A stretch of 5,542 nt of DNA from CAMCSH01 sp043748535 (GTDB taxonomy: Bacteria > Verrucomicrobiota > Lentisphaeria > Lentisphaerales > Lentisphaeraceae), in assembly GCA_043748535.1 (NCBI GenBank), contig JAYTMY010000049.1, forward strand, positions 1-5,542, in the 5' to 3' direction. The notes under the pieces are model-generated. The model was not told where the DNA came from, made no database searches, and saw only the letters and a list, made by a program, of their open reading frames with translations. The position numbers and the translations under genes are program-made. Within the stretch, counting starts at the first letter, position 1, and each line of letters opens with the position of its first letter. Shown piece by piece: positions 1-5,375 of this stretch.

Positions 1-815
1 TGGTCAGCAGCAGCTTCTGGCCGGCTGAGGCGAACAGCGCACTGGTGATCAAATCAGATGAATCCACGGACTCCACCGAGCACTTGGTGATGGGGCGCGA
101 CGGCTGCCTTCTGACGGGAGATGCCTATCTCTTCCATGTCCGCGGCAATCTCACTTGGAACATCAGTGACGCGGCAGCTTATTGGCAGGCCTTTGGCAAC
201 AACGAGGGCGATGTCGTTAAAACCGGCAAACAGGCCGAAAGCATCTTGCGTCAAGTGCTTGATTCGGCTCTTTTGGGCGAAGCGGCGAAACGCAAAGTCG
301 ACGATGCTTTCTACACCGACCTCAACGGCTACCGTCTCGCGGTGACGAAGAACCTCAGTGATCGTCTGCAGACGCAAAAATTCGGCATCACCGTTTCCCG
401 TCTCGAGATCAAATCCGAGGATCGCCGCGCCATCCGTCTGGTGCAAGGCACCTTCAACAACGTCGTTGCGGCCCAGTCCAATGCCAGCTCGCGAATCAAC
501 GCGGCGAAGAAGCAGGCGCTGGAAATCGCCGGCCAGGCGGATGCCGAGTCACGCAGGATTCTCGCCGATGCCGCCGTGTACCGTGAAAACATGATGGTTA
601 GCACCGAGAACAAGGCGCGCAAGATGGAATCTTTCTTGAAAGTCTATGACCCCAGAAATCCCGAAGCCTCCTTGGCCAGTCTGTATCTCAGCACCCTCGG
701 CGAATCTCTCGCTGCGGTGCAAGAAAAATACCTGATCAAAAAAGGCGATAACCAGGAACTGCGCCTGCAACTCAGCCGCTTGCCCAAGGCTAAGACTGAG
801 CCGATGAAACCCTGA
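1..815 (+). CDS. HflK-like SPFH/band 7 membrane-associated protein, 5' truncated
   Basis: The reading frame is open from base 3 to the TGA at 813-815, giving 270 visible residues; the start and the expected N-terminal membrane anchor lie upstream of the window. A GTG at 45 is in frame, but the frame continues above it, so it is not the start. The first half is the end of an SPFH domain: a GRDG/LLTGDAYLFHVRG beta segment followed by an NISDAAAYW element, as in the 'VQYRV-DP--Y' part of HflK. Then come the helical arginine- and alanine-rich stretch and a long charged coiled coil rich in Ala, Glu, Arg and Gln (roughly 430-640). The tail with LYLSTLGESLAAVQEKYLI matches the HflK ending (YLETMEEVL). 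In the known family, HflK forms a membrane complex with HflC that modulates the FtsH protease. No hflC follows here, so any partner must be upstream. Family assignment is fairly sure; a role with FtsH is inference. Confidence 0.8.
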   Translation, partial: VSSSFWPAEANSALVIKSDESTDSTEHLVMGRDGCLLTGDAYLFHVRGNLTWNISDAAAYWQAFGNNEGDVVKTGKQAESILRQVLDSALLGEAAKRKVDDAFYTDLNGYRLAVTKNLSDRLQTQKFGITVSRLEIKSEDRRAIRLVQGTFNNVVAAQSNASSRINAAKKQALEIAGQADAESRRILADAAVYRENMMVSTENKARKMESFLKVYDPRNPEASLASLYLSTLGESLAAVQEKYLIKKGDNQELRLQLSRLPKAKTEPMKP

Positions 816-819
816 TAGC

Positions 820-874
820 CCTTGCAGCGACAAGGTCGGAATCTATTGCCTTAAGAATGCCCGCTTCATCGGGC
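820..874 (+). other. Two small stem-loops between the HflK-like and GH78-like genes
   Basis: The gap holds two perfect 5-bp inverted repeats. CCTTG (820-824) pairs with CAAGG (831-835) around a 6-base loop, and GCCCG (859-863) pairs with CGGGC (870-874) around CTTCAT. Neither is followed by a run of T, so they are poor intrinsic terminators. The second lies only 10 bases above the ribosome binding site of the next gene, so it could affect its mRNA leader. I see no convincing sigma70 promoter in the gap, and read-through from the upstream gene is possible. Confidence 0.35.
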
Positions 875-884
875 TCAAAAATTC

Positions 885-891
885 AGGAGAG
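885..891 (+). promoter_or_regulatory. Shine-Dalgarno for the GH78-like gene
   Basis: AGGAGAG lies with its GGAG core seven bases before the ATG at 897. It is a strong site and fixes that ATG as the start. Confidence 0.75.
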
Positions 892-896
892 ACGCC

Positions 897-3440
897 ATGA
901 AGTCGTGGATCTGGACAGCCTCCCTCAGTGACCCGCGGGTCGCTTTCCGCCGTGAATTCACTATCGACCGTCCGCCTCTCGAGGCTCGCCTCGACTTTGC
1001 CTCCGTCGGCCCCTTCCTCATCCTGGTCAACGGCGAAGTCGTCTTCGCCGGCCCCGCTCCTGCCCCGGAAGGCCACTGTTCTTTGCATCAGCTCGACATC
1101 ACCTTCCTGATGCAGGCCGGCCGCAACAGCATCTGCGCCTTGGTGCAGGGGGCCGATGCCGCCGCTCCTGGCTTCTGCTGCATTCTGACGGCTGACGGCC
1201 AGCGCCTGATTGAGAGCGATGATTCCTGGCTTGCCCTCAGCGCCGAGTCGTCCCGAGTATCACCCTCGCGAGGCCCCGGTCATGGTCGTTGCGAATTGCA
1301 CGATTTGTCGCTACTGCCTGAGGATTGGGCGAGTCCTGATGCCTCTGGCGCCGCTTGGAAGCCGGCCACTTTGCTCGGCCCAGCTCCCGGTCGCTACGCC
1401 TGGTCCGTTCATCAGATCAAGGCGCCGCTGAACCAGGCGCCGCTGAAACAAACCGTCGCCCGCGGCAAGATGCTGCCTGCCGCCGCCTGCCTGCCCCTCG
1501 ATGTCGCCTCCCTCCGCCGAGGCGGTGCCATCCTCGCCACCGCCTCGCTCCGACTGCCGAGCGGCAGCCATGCCTTGGTGGTCGTCTGCGATGGTGAATG
1601 GGCCCTCGATATCGGCGATACCACGGTCCTCAGCGGTAATGGCCACCGCCTCGTCCACAGCTGCGAAATCGATCTCCCCGAAGATTGGGTCGAAGTCCGC
1701 TTCCGCGCCGTCTGCGACCAGCGCCTCTGTGGCGCCACCTTGGTTTTCCCCGGGCTCAGTCCCGAATCCGTCGCCCTGCATCAGCTTCCGGATGACGAGG
1801 CCGAAGCCGGCTGGCTCGTGGCTCACCTCAAGGTGCCCTTCGCCCGTTCCGCCGGCATCTCCCTGGCCCTGCCCGAGTTCAGTCCCTCGCCCCTCGGCGG
1901 TGCCGATGCCGCCGCCTGGCTTTCATCCTTCACTTTCAGCAACGAGCTGTCGGCCGCCGAAGCCTTCAGCAGCCTCAGCCTGAGCCCTGGCGAATATGCC
2001 AGCTTGGACCTCGGACGCCGCAGCATCGCCCTGCCGCAATTGCAGCTGGAAGGCAGCGCCGGCGATGTCGTCGATATTCTCCTCACCGAAGAACTCACTG
2101 ACGGGGTTCCCGAGCCGATTTCCCATGGCATCCGCCGGGTGGACACCATTGTCCTCTCCGGTCATCTCGACAGCTGGAGCCCGGTGGTCTTTAGCGGCTT
2201 CCGCTATGTCAGCATCGCCGTCCGTTCCGCTGCTGGCAGCGTCGAAGTGAGCAACGCCAATGTCCTTCTTCCCGGTCGCGACCGCGATGCGGCTCTGTCG
2301 ACCTTCGACTGCTCCGATGCCCGCCTGAAAAAGGTCTGGGAACGGGCCGCCGAAGCCGCCGATGGCTGCTGCGAACTGCAGCTGCGCGACGCCGTGTCCT
2401 CACCCGCCGGTCAAAATCTCTTTTCCGCCTCGCTGCTCGGCGGTGCCAGCCTGTGGACCTGCGCCGATCTCAGTCCCTACCGCCAGGCTTTGCTCGACTT
2501 TGCCGCCGCCCAGTTCGAAACCGGTGAGATCCCCGCCAGCGTCCCCTGTGGCGATGAAGGCGACCCGCTCGCCTCGATGATGTGGGTCATCTGGCTGCAG
2601 AAACACGCCCTCTTCACCGGCGAGCGCGAAACCGTCGCTGCCGCCGCTCCCGCCCTCAGTGCCTTGCTGGAGTGGTTCAGCCGCGAAGCCTCCTCTTCGG
2701 GCCTCATTCTCGAGAATGGCGGCGTCAACGCCTTGGTCAACGCCCTCTTCTGCCGTGCCCTGCAAGCCGCTGCCTGGCTGATGGAGTTCATGGACAACGA
2801 GGAGGAAGCCGCTCTCTATCGGGTCCAGGCCGAGCAAGTCGGTGGAGCTCTGCGCAATCTTTGTTGGCCGGAAGGCGAGCATGAAGAGGCTGGCTACGAA
2901 GAGACCGTAGCCGCCATCTATGCCGGTATCCTGCCGGAAGACCAAGCACAGGCGCTTTTTGATCGCTGGCACAACGCCGCCGCGCCTTTCTGGAGGGACG
3001 ATGTCAGTGCCGATGAACGCAGCCCCTTCCATGCCCTCCTCGCCATCGAAGCCGCCCTCAATCTCGGGCGCAATCACTGGGCCGTCAATTTCATCGCCGA
3101 GTTCTGGACCGCCGAAGAGCATGCCCCCTGCAGCGTCTTCAGCAGTATCCCGGCGCCGTATTTGATCAGCGAACTGATCGGCATTCGCCCGGCTGCCCCG
3201 GGCTTCGCCCAAGTCTTCTTGAACCCCCTCGATAGCGGCGTCAAATCAGCGAAATGCCGCCTCCAGACTCCCCACGGCAACCTCACGGTCGAATGGGTCC
3301 GCCGCAACGACGGCGCCTATGACTTCACCATCAACTCGTCCTTCGCCGTCGACGTGATTTCCGAGCTGCCAGCGGAGCTAAATGCCCGCTGCGCCTTCCG
3401 AGTCAATGAAGAAGTCTCGGTGATGGTCAAAGAGAAGTGA
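897..3440 (+). CDS. GH78-like (alpha-L-rhamnosidase-related) protein with altered catalytic motif
   Basis: This 847-residue protein has no signal peptide or membrane segment, so it should be cytoplasmic. Its order of parts is that of GH78. An N-terminal beta-sandwich contains FRREF (18-22) and a LILVNG strand near residue 45. A second beta region follows, with DLGRR near 370 and SGFRYVSIAV near 435. The (alpha/alpha)6 barrel opens with FDCSDARLKKVW near 470, and the C-terminal beta domain contains LIGIRPAAPGF and PHGNLTVEW. In active relatives the barrel carries a DCPxxExL signature with the catalytic acid. Here the aligned segment reads SSPAGQNL (501-508): the proline and leucine remain, but Asp is Ser and Glu is Gln (Q506). 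The later segment that usually carries the general base (around GATTFWE) seems deleted between FIAEFW and HAPCS. I infer a non-hydrolytic or re-purposed homologue, perhaps sugar-binding. The substrate is unknown. An in-frame 15-base duplication lies at 1420-1449. The fold call is firm; loss of activity is inference. Confidence 0.82.
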   Translation: MKSWIWTASLSDPRVAFRREFTIDRPPLEARLDFASVGPFLILVNGEVVFAGPAPAPEGHCSLHQLDITFLMQAGRNSICALVQGADAAAPGFCCILTADGQRLIESDDSWLALSAESSRVSPSRGPGHGRCELHDLSLLPEDWASPDASGAAWKPATLLGPAPGRYAWSVHQIKAPLNQAPLKQTVARGKMLPAAACLPLDVASLRRGGAILATASLRLPSGSHALVVVCDGEWALDIGDTTVLSGNGHRLVHSCEIDLPEDWVEVRFRAVCDQRLCGATLVFPGLSPESVALHQLPDDEAEAGWLVAHLKVPFARSAGISLALPEFSPSPLGGADAAAWLSSFTFSNELSAAEAFSSLSLSPGEYASLDLGRRSIALPQLQLEGSAGDVVDILLTEELTDGVPEPISHGIRRVDTIVLSGHLDSWSPVVFSGFRYVSIAVRSAAGSVEVSNANVLLPGRDRDAALSTFDCSDARLKKVWERAAEAADGCCELQLRDAVSSPAGQNLFSASLLGGASLWTCADLSPYRQALLDFAAAQFETGEIPASVPCGDEGDPLASMMWVIWLQKHALFTGERETVAAAAPALSALLEWFSREASSSGLILENGGVNALVNALFCRALQAAAWLMEFMDNEEEAALYRVQAEQVGGALRNLCWPEGEHEEAGYEETVAAIYAGILPEDQAQALFDRWHNAAAPFWRDDVSADERSPFHALLAIEAALNLGRNHWAVNFIAEFWTAEEHAPCSVFSSIPAPYLISELIGIRPAAPGFAQVFLNPLDSGVKSAKCRLQTPHGNLTVEWVRRNDGAYDFTINSSFAVDVISELPAELNARCAFRVNEEVSVMVKEK
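1420..1449 (+). repeat. In-frame 15-bp tandem duplication inside the GH78-like gene
   Basis: The 13-mer AGGCGCCGCTGAA occurs at 1420-1432 and again at 1435-1447, a period of 15 bases. It encodes two near copies of a five-residue unit (APLNQ, APLKQ). The repeat sits in a probable linker between the first and second beta domains, where length changes would be tolerated. Confidence 0.75.
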
Positions 3441-3449
3441 AAAGGGGGC

Positions 3450-3477
3450 TTGCAATTATTTGATCAGACAGTATTCT
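3450..3477 (+). promoter_or_regulatory. Candidate sigma70 promoter of rplU
   Basis: A -35 box TTGCAA (3450-3455) and a -10 box TATTCT (3472-3477) are 16 bases apart. Each matches consensus at four of six positions. This is the most AT-rich patch in the gap and would start transcription near 3484, giving a leader of about 65 bases. Moderate evidence only; read-through from the upstream gene cannot be excluded. Confidence 0.4.
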
Positions 3478-3497
3478 CAGCGCTCCCGTCCCCTTTC

Positions 3498-3524
3498 TTA
3501 GAGGGAACAGAACCAATCTCCTAA
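3498..3524 (+). promoter_or_regulatory. Possible stem-loop in the rplU leader
   Basis: TTAGAGGG (starting about 3498) can pair with CTCCTAA (about 3518-3524) around a loop of about 12 bases, with one bulged A and one G-U pair. It lies directly above the ribosome binding site. Leaders of rplU in several phyla have autoregulatory structures, but I cannot match this one to a known class. A separate 7-bp inverted repeat (AAAGGGG 3441-3447 with CCCCTTT 3490-3496) would only form in read-through transcripts. Confidence 0.25.
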
Positions 3525-3535
3525 AGAGAAGCACA

Positions 3536-3541
3536 AGAAGG
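3536..3541 (+). promoter_or_regulatory. Shine-Dalgarno for rplU
   Basis: AGAAGG ends eight bases before the ATG at 3550, which is normal spacing and supports that start. Confidence 0.7.
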
Positions 3542-3549
3542 ATTTCATC

Positions 3550-3861
3550 ATGTACGCAGTTATCTCCACCGGCGGCAAACAGCTGACCGTCAAGGAAGGC
3601 GACGTGGTCAAAGTCGAAAAGCTCCTCGGCGACGTCGGCACCAAGGCCCAGTTTGATACTGTCTTGGCCATCGGCGGAACTGAGCAGCCCGTTTTCGGCT
3701 CCCCCAACGTCACAGGCGCCTCCGTCTCTTACGAAATCGTCGGCGAAGGCCGCGGTGAAAAAGTTATCATCTTCAAGATGAAACGCCGTAAGAGCTATCG
3801 CCGTTTGAAAGGTCACCGTCAGGACTACACCGAGATCCGTATCACCGGTATCAAGGCCTGA
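3550..3861 (+). CDS. rplU: 50S ribosomal protein L21
   Basis: The 103-residue product has the usual L21 length and conserved features. It begins MYAVISTGGKQ, followed by KEGDVVKVEKL. A central variable part, with GSPNVTGASV, precedes the basic C-terminal block KMKRRKSYRRLKGHRQDYTEIRI that binds 23S rRNA. L21 binds domain I/II regions of 23S rRNA in the large subunit and contacts L20. In most bacteria rplU is directly followed by rpmA (L27) and often obgE. Here a strong terminator follows after about 20 bases and the next gene is on the other strand, so rplU is a single-gene unit. The start is supported by a good ribosome binding site. Identity is certain. Confidence 0.97.
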   Translation: MYAVISTGGKQLTVKEGDVVKVEKLLGDVGTKAQFDTVLAIGGTEQPVFGSPNVTGASVSYEIVGEGRGEKVIIFKMKRRKSYRRLKGHRQDYTEIRITGIKA

Positions 3862-3880
3862 TTCTTTCAGACTTCCGATT

Positions 3881-3918
3881 CACCCCCGCCCTTCACCGGT
3901 CGGGGGTGTTTCATTTTT
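3881..3918 (+). terminator. Rho-independent terminator of rplU
   Basis: CACCCCCG (3881-3888) pairs perfectly with CGGGGGTG (3901-3908) around a 12-base loop and is followed by TTTCATTTTT. It begins 20 bases after the rplU stop codon. The minus-strand side lacks a T run, so it should act mainly on rplU, though its stem also lies beyond the convergent gene's stop. Confidence 0.88.
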
Positions 3919-3936
3919 AGCTGATATCAGGCGTTT

Positions 3937-4830
3937 TTAGACACCCGCCAAATACAGAGCCGTGATCACCAGAGCATTGCCGATTTCGCCATCGCGAATG
4001 CGGCTGCTGAGCTCGCTGGCAGGCAGGAGCAGGACCTCGATGTCCTCACCTTCGTCCTGAGCTCGTTCCGTCGCTAAAAAACAGCCTTCGGCAAGGACTG
4101 TATAAAGGGTGTTTCCCTGAATCGCGGGATTGGGATTGGTGGCGCCGATTAGCCGCGCCGAGGCGGCGTGATATCCGGTTTCTTCCGCCAGCTCGCGCAG
4201 CCCGGCGAGCAGCGGATCGGGATCCGCCGCGTCGATGCAGCCACCGGGAATCTCCAGCTCGTTGCGCTGCGAACCGTGGCGATATTGACGGATCATCACC
4301 AGCTCGCCGCCGGCGGTGATCGCAACCACATTGACCCAATCAGGAAAGCGCAGGCTGAAGTAGTCGCCGGCGTGACCGTTGCGCGGATTGACGGCGCGTT
4401 CTGCGTCGACCGCAAGGATGCGACATTGGAAAAGAGTACGGCGGTCGAAGCGCTCCCAAGCGGCGGGATGAGTGTTCATGTCGGTCTCCGTGTCGGGATG
4501 CATAAATTCTCTCAGATGCGGCGTCACCCGCTCCTCCAGCAAGACCATCAGCTCGGGCTGGAGATAGCGATATTCGTCGCGGATACCGAGGCAGATGACG
4601 CGCTGCGATTTAAGATGGCACCGGAAGCCTTCCGCGAGGCGGCGCCGATGGCTCTCCTCCATCACAAAAATGATCTCAGCCCAATCCAATAGCTCGCCGC
4701 ACACCGGACTCGGCGATTTCGCATCGAGCCCTGCCGAAGCCACCTCGATGCCCGGGTGTCCGGCGAAGAGATGCTCAGCACTTGGCGAGCGCAAGCGGTT
4801 TTTGCCGCAGATGAAAAGGACTCGGGTCAT
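3937..4830 (-). CDS. Fusion of small protein tyrosine phosphatase (COG4551-like) and Nudix hydrolase
   Basis: The 297-residue product starts at the ATG at 4830, with AAGG five bases upstream. The frame extends to a GTG at 4905, but that would overlap the divergent gene and adds non-conserved residues. Residues 1-108 resemble the small phosphatases of COG4551. C8-GKNRL-R14-S15 is the CX5R(S/T) phosphate-binding loop. RDEY (84-87) and QPEL (91-94) correspond to the family's PDxY and DPEL segments, the latter with Asp changed to Gln. After a short linker (109-117), residues 118-297 form a Nudix domain of the ADP-ribose pyrophosphatase type. It has a VRQYRHG-like strand (IRQYRHG, 180-186), LEIPGG (192-197), the Nudix core RELAEETGY (212-220) and TNPNPAIQ (231-238), a motif typical of this group. 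The glutamate before the core is replaced (D203), with one extra residue. Likely activities are phosphoprotein or phosphoester cleavage plus hydrolysis of ADP-ribose or a similar nucleoside diphosphate. The pairing is unusual; substrates are inferred. Confidence 0.8.
   Translation of the reverse strand: MTRVLFICGKNRLRSPSAEHLFAGHPGIEVASAGLDAKSPSPVCGELLDWAEIIFVMEESHRRRLAEGFRCHLKSQRVICLGIRDEYRYLQPELMVLLEERVTPHLREFMHPDTETDMNTHPAAWERFDRRTLFQCRILAVDAERAVNPRNGHAGDYFSLRFPDWVNVVAITAGGELVMIRQYRHGSQRNELEIPGGCIDAADPDPLLAGLRELAEETGYHAASARLIGATNPNPAIQGNTLYTVLAEGCFLATERAQDEGEDIEVLLLPASELSSRIRDGEIGNALVITALYLAGV
4477..4489 (-). promoter_or_regulatory. Internal ribosome binding site and ATG at the start of the Nudix domain
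   Basis: On the minus strand GGAG (4489-4486) lies six bases before an in-frame ATG (4479-4477) that is codon 118 of the fusion. It falls exactly where a stand-alone Nudix protein would begin, which would give a 180-residue product ending at the same stop (3937). A weaker GAGAG precedes the in-frame ATG at 4503. Whether it is used cannot be told from sequence. Confidence 0.45.
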
Positions 4831-4898
4831 GAGGGCCTTGCAGGGTTTGACTGGATTGATGCTAACTTGAAAGCCGAATTGCCAAAAAGGGAGCCCCC
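4831..4898. promoter_or_regulatory. Divergent intergenic region
   Basis: This 68-base gap must hold the start signals for both the phosphatase-Nudix gene and the channel gene. For the plus strand AAGGGAG (4887-4893) is a strong Shine-Dalgarno. A TTGACT at 4847-4852 could be a -35 box, but no good -10 box follows at the right distance. For the minus strand TTGGCA (4885-4880) and TAGCAT (4864-4859) are 15 bases apart, a marginal promoter. Neither promoter is convincing. Confidence 0.3.
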
Positions 4899-5264
4899 AT
4901 GCCACTTCACCGCTACGAAAAACGCCACGAGCGAGTCCTCAGCTTGCCCCGCTTCGTCAAGCGGCTGCTGCTGTCACTGGTTTTCTCCTCCGCCATCCTC
5001 AGCCTCGCCTTGTTCATTGGCGTCCTCGGCTATCACCACTTCGCCGCCATCAGCTGGGTCGACAGCATCCTCAATGCCTCGATGATCCTCACCGGCATGG
5101 GCCCGGTGTCGCCAATGCCCACTGACGGCGCCAAGATCTTCGCCTCGCTCTACGCTCTCTTCAGCGGCCTGGTTTTTGTCACCGTCATGGGGGTCACTCT
5201 CGCCCCCTTGATTCACCGCATCCTCCATCAATTTCATATCGACGAAAAAGACCTCGAAGGCTGA
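4899..5264 (+). CDS. Small two-helix ion-channel-like membrane protein with TGMGPV filter
   Basis: The 121-residue protein starts at the ATG with AAGGGAG five bases upstream. A basic N-terminus (1-22) is followed by a transmembrane helix (about 23-45). Then come a pore-helix-like segment (WVDSILNASMILT, 53-65), a turn TGMGPV (65-70), and a second helix (about 79-104) beginning GAKIFASLYALFSG. A short, partly acidic cytoplasmic tail ends in IDEKDLEG. This is the outline of the Ion_trans_2 type (two-helix potassium channel) subunit: the GKIFAxxYALFG start of the last helix is typical, and such subunits form tetramers. The usual filter TVGYGD is replaced by TGMGPV, so potassium selectivity cannot be assumed. 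I know similar small proteins are annotated as two-pore-domain potassium channel family proteins or as hypothetical; I am not aware of a tested function. There is no ligand-binding domain. The topology is confident, the ion specificity unknown. Confidence 0.75.
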   Translation: MPLHRYEKRHERVLSLPRFVKRLLLSLVFSSAILSLALFIGVLGYHHFAAISWVDSILNASMILTGMGPVSPMPTDGAKIFASLYALFSGLVFVTVMGVTLAPLIHRILHQFHIDEKDLEG

Positions 5265-5288
5265 GCACAAAATCAGCAAGCTCGCCCC

Positions 5289-5318
5289 TTGTCAAAAATG
5301 CCGCTCCGGCGCTATAAT
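5289..5318 (+). promoter_or_regulatory. Sigma70-type promoter of htpG
   Basis: TTGTCA (5289-5294, five of six) and TATAAT (5313-5318, six of six) are separated by 18 bases. Transcription should begin near 5325, about 50 bases before the htpG ATG. The layout fits a housekeeping promoter. I see no CIRCE repeat and no clear sigma32 -10 box (CCCCAT), so heat-shock control is not evident from sequence. Confidence 0.75.
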
Positions 5319-5324
5319 CTCGCC

Positions 5325-5342
5325 CCGCCAAACGGCGGTTTT
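5325..5342 (+). other. Stem-loop at the predicted htpG transcript start
   Basis: CCGCC (5325-5329) pairs with GGCGG (5334-5338) around AAAC and is followed by TTTT (5339-5342). It could be a 5' stabilising hairpin of the htpG mRNA, or a short terminator for the upstream channel gene, whose stop codon is 60 bases before. Its stem is only 5 bp and the T run is short. Confidence 0.45.
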
Positions 5343-5375
5343 CAACTCCCAAGTTCACAAGGACACCCACACATC

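Noticed and set aside
1311..1826. 171-codon minus-strand open frame
   Set aside because: Antisense to the GH78-like gene, low-complexity Gly/Ala/Asp composition and no ribosome binding site context that favours it.
2400..3212. 270-codon open frame on the minus strand inside the GH78-like gene
   Set aside because: It lies wholly opposite a gene with clear family landmarks, shows no recognisable domain, and is the kind of antisense frame that GC-rich third-position bias produces.
897..3440. Decaying pseudogene explanation for the GH78-like gene
   Set aside because: The frame is intact over 847 codons, with a good start site and fold landmarks kept from end to end, so active decay is unlikely.
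3921..3930. Perfect 10-bp palindrome CTGATATCAG between the convergent genes
   Set aside because: Too short to form a good hairpin and without spaced half-sites; a palindrome of this length can occur by chance.
4168..4692. 174-codon plus-strand open frame
   Set aside because: Antisense to the phosphatase-Nudix gene, whose CX5R and Nudix motifs are unmistakable.
4831..4905. Upstream GTG start extending the phosphatase-Nudix gene by 25 residues
   Set aside because: It would overlap the start of the divergent channel gene, the added residues look unlike the family, and the ATG at 4830 begins right at the conserved first strand with AAGG upstream.
5265..5375. CIRCE-type heat-shock operator upstream of htpG
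   Set aside because: No TTAGCACTC-N9-GAGTGCTAA pattern is present; the only inverted repeat is the short CCGCC/GGCGG hairpin.
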